A stretch of 6,583 nucleotides of DNA from Nocardia sp. (GCA_013361595.1 JABFXT010000565.1:1-6583); one strand, 5' to 3'. Counted from the stretch's first letter, positions 1 to 6,378 are shown. Notes: generated from the letters alone by a model not told the origin. Numbers and translations: made by a program.

Positions 1-57
1 CAGGATCGCGGCCGTCGCACCGGTGCGGCGGGATCGGACGCGGGCGGGGTTGATCAT
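1..57 (-). CDS. Possible N-terminal fragment of a gene running off the left edge
   Basis: On the minus strand an ATG at 57-55 opens a frame that stays open to the edge and would encode MINPARVRSRRTGATAAIL. An arginine-rich start followed by small and hydrophobic residues looks like the beginning of a signal peptide, possibly with a twin arginine. Codon third positions are almost all G or C. An in-frame GTG at 84-82 is an alternative start. No clear Shine-Dalgarno is visible, and only 19 codons can be seen. Positions 85-125 just upstream are noticeably AT-richer, as a promoter region would be. The competing reading is the C-terminus of a plus-strand gene ending at the TAA at 95-97, whose third positions are equally GC-rich because both frames share the same wobble positions. 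No function can be assigned. Confidence 0.3.
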   Translation of the reverse strand, partial: MINPARVRSRRTGATAAIL

Positions 58-163
58 GCCGATGATCTTATCGGCGCCGGTCACCCAGCACCGATAAAAC
101 CTATGCTGAGCTGCACAAATGTGATCCGGTAGCCACGGATCCGTCACTTGCCACCGACCCGGT

Positions 164-189
164 CCGCCCGCTGGCAGCGCAGCGGGCGG
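164..189 (-). terminator. Hairpin terminator of the catabolic operon
   Basis: A perfect 10-base inverted repeat (CCGCCCGCTG at 164-173, CAGCGGGCGG at 180-189) encloses a 6-base loop. It begins 19 bases after the stop codon of the aldolase gene in the direction of transcription. Beyond a T-T mismatch, two further bases on each side can pair. No T-run follows, so this would be a U-tract-less terminator of the kind often proposed in actinomycetes. It would work in either direction if a gene enters from the left. Confidence 0.6.
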
Positions 190-208
190 TCCTGGAGCCG
201 CCCGGTGA

Positions 209-955
209 TCAGCGCACCGACCGCAACTTCGCGAAGGTCTCCATCAGGACATGACTGAGGTTGATCACCACCAGGCCCGCGCCCGAATCGAACGCCGCGG
301 CCGCCCGCTCTTCGCTCGGTACGATATCGAGCCGGATCAGTCCACGGCCGGCTATCGTCACGTGGACTTTCTCGATCTCGGCGAGTACCGCCGGATCGGC
401 CGGCCCCACGACGCCCATGGACACCGCGAGATCGGCCGGTCCGACCATCACCCCATCGATCCCGGGCACGGCCACGATCTCGGCGGTGTTGCGGCAGCCC
501 GCCGTGGACTCGACCATGGCGATGACGATCGTCTCCCGCTCGTCGGCGGCGAGGTGTTCCGCCGCCGTGACGGTCCCGTACCGGCCCGCGCGGCCGTAGG
601 TCGCGAAACCACGGTCGCCGACCGGTGGATACCGAGCGGCGTGGACCACGGCAGCGGCCTGTCCGGCATCGTCCACGTGGGGTACGACCACCCCGGTGGC
701 GCCGTGATCCAGCACCCGCTGGATCAGTGCCGGCTCCCGCTGCCCGACCCGGACCAGCACCTCCATCCCGTGCACCTGAGCGGCGGCGATGTGCTGCCGC
801 AGCGGGATCAGGTCGGCGGGGCCGTGTTCACAGTCGATCAGGACATAATCGAATCCGGCGACCCCTGCCATCTCCACCAGTTCCTCGGCGGGCATGCGGA
901 CCAGCGCGCCGAGCAACCGCTCGCCCGCGCACAGCCGCTGTTTCATCACCGTCAT
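209..955 (-). CDS. HpcH/HpaI-family class II aldolase
   Basis: The 248-residue product is a metal-dependent aldolase of the HpcH/HpaI type. This family reversibly cleaves 2-keto-3-deoxy acids (4-hydroxy-2-oxo acids) to pyruvate and an aldehyde. The family signatures are present: the DCEHGP segment with His44, Arg69 in VLVRVG, Glu149 in IAMVESTAG and Asp175 in GVMVGPADLAV. These match the catalytic His/Arg and the metal-binding Glu/Asp of characterised HpcH in both order and spacing. The length is normal for the family. The ATG at 955-953 was chosen because its A overlaps the last base of the SDR stop codon (TGATG), a coupling arrangement. A second ATG three codons on (946-944) is possible, and a much longer open frame upstream is antisense noise over the SDR gene. 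It is the last gene of the operon and probably performs the carbon-carbon cleavage step. The actual substrate (sugar-acid, aromatic meta-cleavage or sulfonated 2-keto-3-deoxy acid) cannot be read from the sequence. Confidence 0.9.
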   Translation of the reverse strand: MTVMKQRLCAGERLLGALVRMPAEELVEMAGVAGFDYVLIDCEHGPADLIPLRQHIAAAQVHGMEVLVRVGQREPALIQRVLDHGATGVVVPHVDDAGQAAAVVHAARYPPVGDRGFATYGRAGRYGTVTAAEHLAADERETIVIAMVESTAGCRNTAEIVAVPGIDGVMVGPADLAVSMGVVGPADPAVLAEIEKVHVTIAGRGLIRLDIVPSEERAAAAFDSGAGLVVINLSHVLMETFAKLRSVR

Positions 956-1719
956 CAGCGGGCCACCATACCGGCGGACAGGTCGATATCGGCAGCGCAG
1001 AGACCGGGCATCGCGAGCATCGCCAGCACTGCCCGGGCCACCTCGTCTTCGGTGACCATGCGACCGAGCGCGGCGCGGGAGACGAACGCGCGCTCGGCCT
1101 CTTCGTACGTGGTTCCCGTTCGTTCGGCCTCGAGCCGGAAGTTGCGGTGCATCCGCGCACTGTCCACCGGACCGGGGGACAGTGAGTTCACATTCACCCC
1201 GAGTGGGCCGACCTCGGCCGCCAATGTCGTAGTGAGACCGATAACCGCCATCTTCGACGCACAATAGGGGGTCCGGCGGGCCAGCGGCCGTTTCCCGGAG
1301 ACCGAGGCCAGGTTGATCACATCGCCGCGCCCGGCCGCGACCATCGCCGGGACGAACGCCCGGCACAGCAGGTACACGCCGCGCACATTGACGGCGAAGA
1401 CGTCGTCCCAGTCGTCGGGGGCGATCTCGGTGAGCGGCGCGACCGGGCCCGGTACGCCCGCATTGTTGACCAGGATCGACACATCCTCGCCGGCGAGCTC
1501 GGCGGTCAGCGCCGCGTCCGAGTCCGGGTCGGCGACATCACAGACCGCCGCGCGGACGGACTCCGGATACCGGGCCACGACACTGTCGAGTTTGGCCCGG
1601 TCCCGGCCCACCGCGATCACCCGCGCCCCGGCGCCGGCCAGTGCCACGGCGATGGCCGCGCCGAGCCCGCTGCCCCCGCCGGTCACGAGGGCGGTACGTC
1701 CGGTGACCGGGTCGCTCAC
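955..1719 (-). CDS. Short-chain dehydrogenase/reductase (SDR), NAD(P)-dependent
   Basis: The 254-residue product is a classical SDR that interconverts a secondary alcohol and a ketone. The cofactor glycine motif TGGGSGLG is at residues 13-20, the NNAG motif at 85-88, structural Asn at 111, and the catalytic Ser139, Tyr152 and Lys156 (YCASK) are all in place, followed by the SPGPVD segment at 181-186. Arg39 directly after the second beta strand (VGRD) hints at NADP(H) over NAD(H), but weakly. The start chosen is GTG at 1719-1717, which overlaps the upstream HisD-like stop codon as GTGA, with GGGACG a few bases before it. A longer frame from an ATG at 1752 would run into the upstream gene and adds residues unlike an SDR N-terminus. 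It sits between the HisD-like dehydrogenase and the aldolase, so it may oxidise the substrate or an intermediate to a keto compound. Family membership is secure; the substrate is unknown. Confidence 0.93.
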   Translation of the reverse strand: MSDPVTGRTALVTGGGSGLGAAIAVALAGAGARVIAVGRDRAKLDSVVARYPESVRAAVCDVADPDSDAALTAELAGEDVSILVNNAGVPGPVAPLTEIAPDDWDDVFAVNVRGVYLLCRAFVPAMVAAGRGDVINLASVSGKRPLARRTPYCASKMAVIGLTTTLAAEVGPLGVNVNSLSPGPVDSARMHRNFRLEAERTGTTYEEAERAFVSRAALGRMVTEDEVARAVLAMLAMPGLCAADIDLSAGMVAR

Positions 1720-3038
1720 GACGACGTCCCGGCGTACACATCCGCGGCCCACGGCAACTCCGCGCCCGCGTATTTGGCGGCCCGCACATCGCCGGACCGC
1801 GCGTGCCCTTCGAACAGTTCGACTCGGGCGGCCCGGCCGCAGACCTCGCCCAGCCGCGCGCTCGACGCGCGGTCGACCACCTCGGAATAGGTGACCGTCT
1901 TCAGGTACTTACCGACCCACAGGCCACCGGTGTATCGGGCCGAACCCCGGGTCGGGAGCACGTGGTTGGTCCCGATCACCTTGTCGCCGTACGAGACACA
2001 GGTGCCCTCGCCAAGGAACAGGCCACCGTAGTTGGTCATCTTCTCCAGCGCCTCGCGCGGCTCCCGGGTCAGGACCTCGACATGTTCGCTGGCATAGGTG
2101 TCGGCGAGCACGTAGGCCTCGTCCAGGGAATCGACGACGAGGATCTCACCGTGATCGCGCCAGGCCGGGGCCGCGAAATCGGCGGTCGGCATATCCGGCA
2201 GGAGTGCCTCGATATGGTCGAGAACCCGCCGGCCGAGCGTTTCGGAGGTGGTGATCAGTACCGCGGGTGAATCCGGGCCGTGTTCGGCCTGGGAGAGCAG
2301 ATCGACGGCGACCACGAACGGGTCGGCCGCATCGTCGGCGATGATGAGGATCTCGGTCGGGCCGGCGAAGAGATCGATACCGACCTCCCCGAAGAGCTGG
2401 CGTTTGGCCTCGGCCACATAGGCGTTACCGGGGCCGGCCAGCAGATCGACCCGGTCGATGGTCTCGGTGCCCCGTGCGAGGGCGCCGATCGCCTGGACAC
2501 CGCCCAGCAGGTAGATCTCGTCGGCACCGGCCAGGTGCATGGCGGCCACGGTCGCCGCCGGGATCTCGCCACGAATGGGTGGTGTGCACGCGGCCACGCT
2601 CGGTACCCCGGCGACCTTCGCCGTCACGATGGTCATATGGGCCGACGCGGTGAGCGGGTAACGCCCGCCCGGCACGTAGGCGCCGATCCGGCCGATCGGA
2701 ATATGTTTCTGGCCCAGGTGGACTCCGGGCAGCGTCTCGACTTCGAAATCGGTGAGCGAATCGCGCTGATGCCGCGCGAAGGTGCGCACCTGCCGCTGCA
2801 CGAATTCGATGTCCTCGACAACCTGCGCGGGTAGCGTGGCGATGATCTCCTCGATCCTGGTCTGCGACAGCCGGAACGATTCGGGACTCCACTTGTCGAA
2901 CTCCTCGGAGTACTTGCGTACCGCGGCATCGCCGCCGGTCCGGATGTCCTCGAGGATCGCGGTGACACGTTCACCGACCTCGGAGCGGTCCTGCCGGACC
3001 ACTTCCGCCGGGACCGGCTTCTTCAGAACTACGGGCAT
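1716..3038 (-). CDS. Histidinol-dehydrogenase-family enzyme, sulfopropanediol 3-dehydrogenase (HpsN)-like
   Basis: The 440-residue product belongs to the histidinol dehydrogenase superfamily, zinc enzymes that use NAD to oxidise a primary alcohol to an acid in two steps. The likely zinc ligands are Gln250 and His253 (SQAEHGPDS), Asp352 (YGDKVIGTNHVLPT) and His412 (EGHARS). The catalytic Glu-His pair is Glu318-His319 (ASEHVEV). The C-terminal segments NYGGLFLGEGTCVSYGD and ARYTGGLWVGKYLKTVTY read like the HpsN or HisD-like catabolic branch rather than biosynthetic HisD. No other histidine biosynthesis gene is nearby. The start is the ATG at 3038-3036, preceded by a good AGGAG six bases upstream and giving the normal length. 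An ATG at 3086 has no such support. The gene overlaps the hydrolase gene by 10 bases and the SDR gene by 4. HpsN oxidises 2,3-dihydroxypropane-1-sulfonate to sulfolactate, but no sulfonate-specific gene is visible here, so the substrate may be another small diol or aldehyde. Confidence 0.85.
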   Translation of the reverse strand: MPVVLKKPVPAEVVRQDRSEVGERVTAILEDIRTGGDAAVRKYSEEFDKWSPESFRLSQTRIEEIIATLPAQVVEDIEFVQRQVRTFARHQRDSLTDFEVETLPGVHLGQKHIPIGRIGAYVPGGRYPLTASAHMTIVTAKVAGVPSVAACTPPIRGEIPAATVAAMHLAGADEIYLLGGVQAIGALARGTETIDRVDLLAGPGNAYVAEAKRQLFGEVGIDLFAGPTEILIIADDAADPFVVAVDLLSQAEHGPDSPAVLITTSETLGRRVLDHIEALLPDMPTADFAAPAWRDHGEILVVDSLDEAYVLADTYASEHVEVLTREPREALEKMTNYGGLFLGEGTCVSYGDKVIGTNHVLPTRGSARYTGGLWVGKYLKTVTYSEVVDRASSARLGEVCGRAARVELFEGHARSGDVRAAKYAGAELPWAADVYAGTSS

Positions 3039-3763
3039 ATCGACTCCTGTGCGGTGGTTCGGTACCGAGCGACGGCGGGCAGCCAATCACTCAGAAGTTC
3101 GGAAATTCGTTGCGGCACTTCCCACGTGCACAGATGACCGGCGCCGGCGATCGTTTCGAAGCGGGAACCTTCGATCGCGCCGGCGATGGCCCGGTGGTAT
3201 TCGCGGGGGCAGAGGGCGTCGTCGTCCGCGGAGACGACGAGCGCCGGGCAGCGCACGGCGCCCAGCGACGGGACCGAATCGAAGCGGTCCGCTTGGGTCC
3301 GGAGCTGACCGAGGAAGCGATCGGGTCCGACGCGCAGCGCCATCGCCACGAATCGTTCGACCAGTTCGGGAGTGCCGGCCCGGTCGGCGAACATGGTGGG
3401 CGCGATGACCTCGCGCACCACGGTGCCGAATTCCCCCCGGGTGGTCCGGAACGCCATATCGTGCCAGGAACGGTACTGGGTGGCGGTCGGCGGGTGCGGG
3501 TTCGTCGAGATCGCGCAGAACCCGAGTACCCGCTCCGGTGCCCGGCGCAGAACTTCGAACCCGGCGATCGCGCCCAGGCTGAGGCCGGCCAGGACGAACG
3601 GCCCGTCCACCGCGCCGAGCACCTGATCGGCCATCCCGGAGAGGGACGGCGCGTCGAGGTCACTGTGCACGACGCGGAACCCGGGGCCCGGCCGCACCTG
3701 CGCCCACAACTGCGCGTCGCACAGCATGCCGGGCACGAACACGACCGGGATATCGCCGGACAT
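3029..3763 (-). CDS. Alpha/beta-fold hydrolase
   Basis: The 244-residue product is a compact alpha/beta hydrolase, a cytoplasmic serine hydrolase with no signal peptide. The catalytic triad can be read as Ser62 in the nucleophile elbow GLSLG (60-64), Asp182 in SADDDALCP and His210 in GAGHLCTW. The oxyanion-side segment FVPGMLCD is at 9-16. The fold class includes ester hydrolases (BioH or MenH-like), enol-lactonases and carbon-carbon hydrolases. In this operon a lactone or ester-opening step is the most economical guess, but it is only inference. The ATG at 3763-3761 was chosen because it lies one base after the cupin stop codon (TGA-G-ATG), has GGAAG about eight bases upstream, and places the first beta strand at the N-terminus. 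A frame extending to 3835 runs backward into the cupin gene. The 3-prime end overlaps the HisD-like gene by 10 bases. Confidence 0.88.
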   Translation of the reverse strand: MSGDIPVVFVPGMLCDAQLWAQVRPGPGFRVVHSDLDAPSLSGMADQVLGAVDGPFVLAGLSLGAIAGFEVLRRAPERVLGFCAISTNPHPPTATQYRSWHDMAFRTTRGEFGTVVREVIAPTMFADRAGTPELVERFVAMALRVGPDRFLGQLRTQADRFDSVPSLGAVRCPALVVSADDDALCPREYHRAIAGAIEGSRFETIAGAGHLCTWEVPQRISELLSDWLPAVARYRTTAQESICP

Positions 3764-3764
3764 C

Positions 3765-4904
3765 TCAGCGCTTCCGGCGCGGGACCAGCGCGTACGGCGC
3801 CAGGTACCCGTTGTGGTCGAGAGCGTCGCCGGCATCGGCCGCGGCCTTGACCACCTCGTCGTCCCAGGTCAGCCGGACCCGGCCGTCGCCGCTGTTGATC
3901 ACGAGCAGCAGTGCGGTCTCCTCGCTCACGTTCCGGATCGACCGGTAGGCGTCGGCCGGGACCGAGAGCATGTCCCACGGGCCCAGACGCACGGTGCGGG
4001 CGTCGGCCCCGCGGTTGAGCGTGACCTCCCATTCGCCGTCCTTGACCATCAGCACCTGGCGTTCGGAATGCCGATGCGACGAGACTCCGGCGCCCGGTTC
4101 GGCACGCAGCCACGCGATGTTGTGGCCGTGCGGGTTGTGAATCCGTGGTACCTGGGCGGCGTCCTCGGTCATGCCGTAACCGATCACCAGCCCGAGTTCG
4201 ACGCCGCCCCCGGGGAGCGCGGAATCCAGTAGCGCGCGCCGGGACCATTCGATGTTCTCCTGGGTCGCGATCCGCGCCGCCATCTGTTCGACCGTGAACG
4301 ACCGCAGGGCGGCGATCTGCTCGTCGCTGATCGGTTCGACCAGCTCGACGCCCTCGGGGATCTCGTCCCCGGCGACGGTATCGATGAGCTTGTTCTCCGC
4401 GCTGAGGTAGAGGCCGTACCCCTTGGCCTCCTCGAGTACCGACGGTCCCCAGATGATCCCGCCGGTGTCGTCCATACCGAGGGCAGTGAACAGAATGCCG
4501 TCGTCGGGACCGATATTGGTGAAACCTCGGAATATCCAGGTGGGACTGGAGGCGATCTCACCTTCGCGCAGAACCAGTTCGCCCTGCTCGCCCTGTGCGC
4601 CCCAGCGCAGCAGGTATTCGCCCCGGAAGCACAGGAACACCTCCGCGGTGAAATGCAGGTGCAGGTTGTTGGTGACTCCGTTGGGCATCGCGGCGGCGCC
4701 GATCTGGAACCCGTGCGGCTCGCGGACATTGACCACCTGACCGGCGCTCTGGCTCACGCCACGCCCGATCATCGAGTAGTTCTCCTTGCGGTCCGAGCCC
4801 GGCGTGCGGCAGTCGATGAACGCCTGGTTGCAGGACACGAAGTCGGTGCGCCGGATGGTGTACCGGGCAAGGTCGGCGGCGGTGACGGTGACTTCGGGAG
4901 ACAT
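3765..4904 (-). CDS. Two-domain cupin (bicupin) with atypical metal motifs
   Basis: The 379-residue product has two beta-barrel cupin domains joined by a helical stretch around residues 190-230. In the N-terminal barrel, motif 1 is intact (His82, His84, Glu88, Gly95 in HLHFTAEVFLCFRG). In motif 2 the usual metal-binding histidine is replaced by Arg126 (PTWIFRGFTN). In the C-terminal barrel, His277 and His279 are present, the glutamate position is Gln283 (HRHSERQVLMVKDG), and the motif 2 histidine is again an arginine, Arg321 (PADAYRSIRN). The general layout resembles quercetin- or gentisate-dioxygenase-like bicupins, yet neither barrel has the canonical three-His/one-Glu site, so a dioxygenase role should not be assumed. 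Isomerase, lyase or binding functions are alternatives. The start is the ATG at 4904-4902 with AGAGG four bases upstream; a longer frame to 5027 runs into the promoter region. It is the first gene of the operon, directly behind the divergent control region. Confidence 0.85.
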   Translation of the reverse strand: MSPEVTVTAADLARYTIRRTDFVSCNQAFIDCRTPGSDRKENYSMIGRGVSQSAGQVVNVREPHGFQIGAAAMPNGVTNNLHLHFTAEVFLCFRGEYLLRWGAQGEQGELVLREGEIASSPTWIFRGFTNIGPDDGILFTALGMDDTGGIIWGPSVLEEAKGYGLYLSAENKLIDTVAGDEIPEGVELVEPISDEQIAALRSFTVEQMAARIATQENIEWSRRALLDSALPGGGVELGLVIGYGMTEDAAQVPRIHNPHGHNIAWLRAEPGAGVSSHRHSERQVLMVKDGEWEVTLNRGADARTVRLGPWDMLSVPADAYRSIRNVSEETALLLVINSGDGRVRLTWDDEVVKAAADAGDALDHNGYLAPYALVPRRKR

Positions 4905-4983
4905 CTGACCTCTTCTGCTCACGGTGGGCGCTCGGCACAGCGGCGGCGCAGCCACGCGGACGGTAATCGTGCAACAAGACGAT

Positions 4984-5001
4984 GATTTATACGTATGCAT
5001 C
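4984..5001. promoter_or_regulatory. Probable LacI-family operator at the operon promoter
   Basis: An 18-base imperfect palindrome, GATTTATACGTATGCATC, is centred on a CG step, the typical centre of LacI-family operators. Seven of nine base pairs are symmetric, including the perfect core ATACGTAT at 4989-4996. It lies between the divergent regulator and the operon and covers the -10 and start region of the candidate operon promoter, so binding would block transcription. The core plus flank ATACGTATGCA recurs on the other strand at 6379-6389. That the neighbouring LacI-type protein binds here is inference from position and symmetry. Confidence 0.6.
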
Positions 5002-5027
5002 GTGCCGGAACCGCACCATCGTGTCAA
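4986..5027 (-). promoter_or_regulatory. Candidate promoter of the catabolic operon
   Basis: On the minus strand a perfect TTGACA (-35) lies at 5027-5022. At the standard 17-base spacing the -10 would be CACGAT (5004-4999), which is a weak match. A better -10-like hexamer, TATAAA, lies at 4991-4986 but sits 30 bases from TTGACA and would need to act without that -35. Both options overlap the proposed operator. The leader to the cupin start would be about 75-90 bases. Confidence 0.45.
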
Positions 5028-5151
5028 TGCCCCGCCCCGGTTCCACCCCGGCCCCCACTCCGATTCCGCCGATCAATCGAGGTATTCACCACCCACGAAA
5101 GGCCGGAGCAGGCAGCCGGAAGCAGCTACCGGCGCACGAACCCGCATCGAC

Positions 5152-5157
5152 TAAGAT
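5152..5157 (+). promoter_or_regulatory. Possible -10 box of the regulator gene
   Basis: TAAGAT at 5152-5157 fits the actinobacterial TAnnnT -10 pattern and stands in a short AT-richer patch 73 bases before the regulator start codon. No convincing -35 is found 16-18 bases upstream, which is common in this group, so this is only a candidate. Confidence 0.3.
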
Positions 5158-5171
5158 TCGTATTCACACCA

Positions 5172-5186
5172 CCGGAACGGTTCCGG
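5172..5186. promoter_or_regulatory. Perfect palindrome in the regulator leader, possible autoregulatory operator
   Basis: CCGGAAC-G-GTTCCGG is a perfect 7+7 inverted repeat around one central base. It begins just downstream of the candidate -10 box and ends 44 bases before the LacI-type start codon. Its GGAAC/GTTCC arms resemble operators seen for some LacI-family repressors, but the sequence differs from the 4984-5001 palindrome. It could therefore bind another regulator or simply form a leader hairpin. Confidence 0.4.
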
Positions 5187-5230
5187 ACCGGCCGCCCACC
5201 CCGGCGACCGCGCACCGACCAGGGAGACCC

Positions 5231-6235
5231 ATGCCGATCACGAGTCGCGACGTCGCACGACTGGCGGGCGTATCGCAGCCGACGGTCTCACGCGCCTTGC
5301 GCGGTGATCCCCGGGTCGCCGCGGAGACCCGCGCCCGGGTACAGGAGGCCGTGGCAGCGCTCGGCTACGTCCCCAGCGAAGCCGGCCGCAGCCTGGTGAC
5401 GCGCCGGACGAAACGGATCGGCATCGTGGTCAGCGATCTGACCAACCCGTTCTACCCGCACCTGATCGGCCCGCTGCACGATGAACTCGAACAGCACTCC
5501 TACCGGATGATGGTCTTCACCGAGCGCTCGGACAACCAGGTCCCCCTGGAACAACTGGTCGACGGCTCCATCGACGGCGCGGTCCTGCTGACCAGCAATA
5601 CCGACTCCCTGCTCCCCGGCGAGCTGCAGCGCCGCCGGATGCCGTTCGTCTTCCTGAACCGCGAGAGCACCCCGCATACCGCCGACGCGGCGGTCGTGGA
5701 CAACGAACTCGGCGGCCGGCTGGCCGCCACCCATCTCACCGATCTCGGACACCGGCGGATCGCCGGAATCTTCGGACCCGGCACCAGCAGCACCGGACGC
5801 GATCGGGAGCTCGGATTCCGTGCCGCATTGGCCGAGGCCGGGATCGCGCTGCCGAGCGTGCTCACCCGCCGGGGGCCCTTCGAGTTCGAAACCGGTTACC
5901 GGGCGATGCTCGAACTCCTCGACGCCGACCCTCGCCCCACGGCGGTGTTCTGCGGTAACGACGTAGTGGCGATCGGGGCGCTCAACGCGGCCCTGGCCAG
6001 GGGCGTTAGCATTCCTGCGGATATCGGGATCATCGGCTTCGACAATATCCCGATGGCCGAGTGGGAGGCCTTCCGCCTGACCACGGTCGGTCACGACCTC
6101 GACGCGATGGCCGCGGCGGCCGCGCGCCTGCTCGTCGAACGTCTGGAAAAAAAGAACAGCGACGACGGGCCACGACGCATCGTCATGACGCCACAGTTGA
6201 TCGAACGCGCCACGGTCGCCGCGCCGCGCGCATAG
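5231..6235 (+). CDS. LacI-family transcriptional regulator
   Basis: The 334-residue product has the LacI/GalR layout and length. Residues 5-25 form the N-terminal helix-turn-helix (SRDVARLAGVSQPTVSRAL), with recognition positions Gln16, Pro17 and Arg21. A hinge around 49-58 (AGRSL) follows, then a periplasmic-binding-protein-like effector domain from about residue 61. That domain shows IGIVVSDLTNPFY (63-75), the GRDRELGF segment, GND at 242-244 and GFDNIP with Asp271. The ATG at 5231 is preceded by AGGGAG and starts the DNA-binding domain at its usual position; a frame extending upstream to 4982 is intergenic. The protein is divergent from the five-gene operon and is probably its local repressor, released by the substrate or an intermediate. 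Near the C-terminus, GAA AAA AAG at 6146-6154 contains a run of seven A, odd for such GC-rich DNA, but the normal frame gives a full-length protein. Confidence 0.93.
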   Translation: MPITSRDVARLAGVSQPTVSRALRGDPRVAAETRARVQEAVAALGYVPSEAGRSLVTRRTKRIGIVVSDLTNPFYPHLIGPLHDELEQHSYRMMVFTERSDNQVPLEQLVDGSIDGAVLLTSNTDSLLPGELQRRRMPFVFLNRESTPHTADAAVVDNELGGRLAATHLTDLGHRRIAGIFGPGTSSTGRDRELGFRAALAEAGIALPSVLTRRGPFEFETGYRAMLELLDADPRPTAVFCGNDVVAIGALNAALARGVSIPADIGIIGFDNIPMAEWEAFRLTTVGHDLDAMAAAAARLLVERLEKKNSDDGPRRIVMTPQLIERATVAAPRA

Positions 6236-6331
6236 GTCCTACCGCGCGGGTGAGCGAGGTGCGCGAAGCCGTGCGCCGCGAAGAGCGTGGCGCTGGGCGG
6301 CGTTCCACCCGACAGTGGCCGTCGCGACCCC

Positions 6332-6365
6332 TCTCCCGGGCGCGCTCCGCACCGCAGCCGGGAGA
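6332..6365 (+). terminator. Possible terminator downstream of the LacI-type gene
   Basis: An 8-base inverted repeat (TCTCCCGG at 6332-6339, CCGGGAGA at 6358-6365) encloses an 18-base GC-rich loop, about 100 bases after the regulator stop codon. The loop is long and no T-run follows. Some further pairing inside the loop with a bulge is possible. Function is uncertain. Confidence 0.35.
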
Positions 6366-6378
6366 CCGGTCCTAGAAC

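Larger units (their letters stand above)
4905..5230. other. Divergent intergenic control region
   Basis: These 326 bases lie between the start codons of the cupin gene and the LacI-type regulator and contain no credible gene. The segment 4960-5030 is AT-richer than its surroundings and holds the operon promoter and main operator candidates. CATCGTG occurs twice in direct orientation at 4998-5004 and 5017-5023, with ATCGTG again at 4966-4971. A weak 5-base inverted repeat (CGATT at 5061-5065, AATCG at 5075-5079) and two copies of TATTCAC (5083-5089 and 5161-5167) lie toward the regulator. The regulator's candidate -10 box and a perfect palindrome are at the right-hand end. Confidence 0.7.

Noticed and set aside
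251..1267. Long plus-strand open frame (338 codons) opposite the aldolase and SDR genes
   Set aside because: It is a mirror frame created by GC-rich codon use. Its translation has no family character, and it lies antisense to two genes with complete catalytic motifs.
956..1366. Upstream extension of the aldolase frame to 1366
   Set aside because: It overlaps the SDR gene almost halfway, has no HpcH-like residues, and the coupled TGATG start at 955 gives the normal family length with catalytic residues at their usual numbers.
2280..2834. Plus-strand open frame opposite the HisD-like gene
   Set aside because: It is an antisense shadow with no start signal and no recognisable domain; the opposite strand encodes conserved zinc-site residues.
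3091..4248. Minus-strand open frame of 385 codons across hydrolase and cupin genes
   Set aside because: It is a frame shadow: its arginine-, serine- and proline-rich translation matches nothing, while the other minus-strand frame carries the GLSLG hydrolase and the cupin motifs.
3765..4904. Naming the cupin a quercetin or gentisate dioxygenase
   Set aside because: Only the fold supports this. Both barrels lack the canonical metal histidine of motif 2, and the second lacks the glutamate, so a specific activity cannot be claimed.
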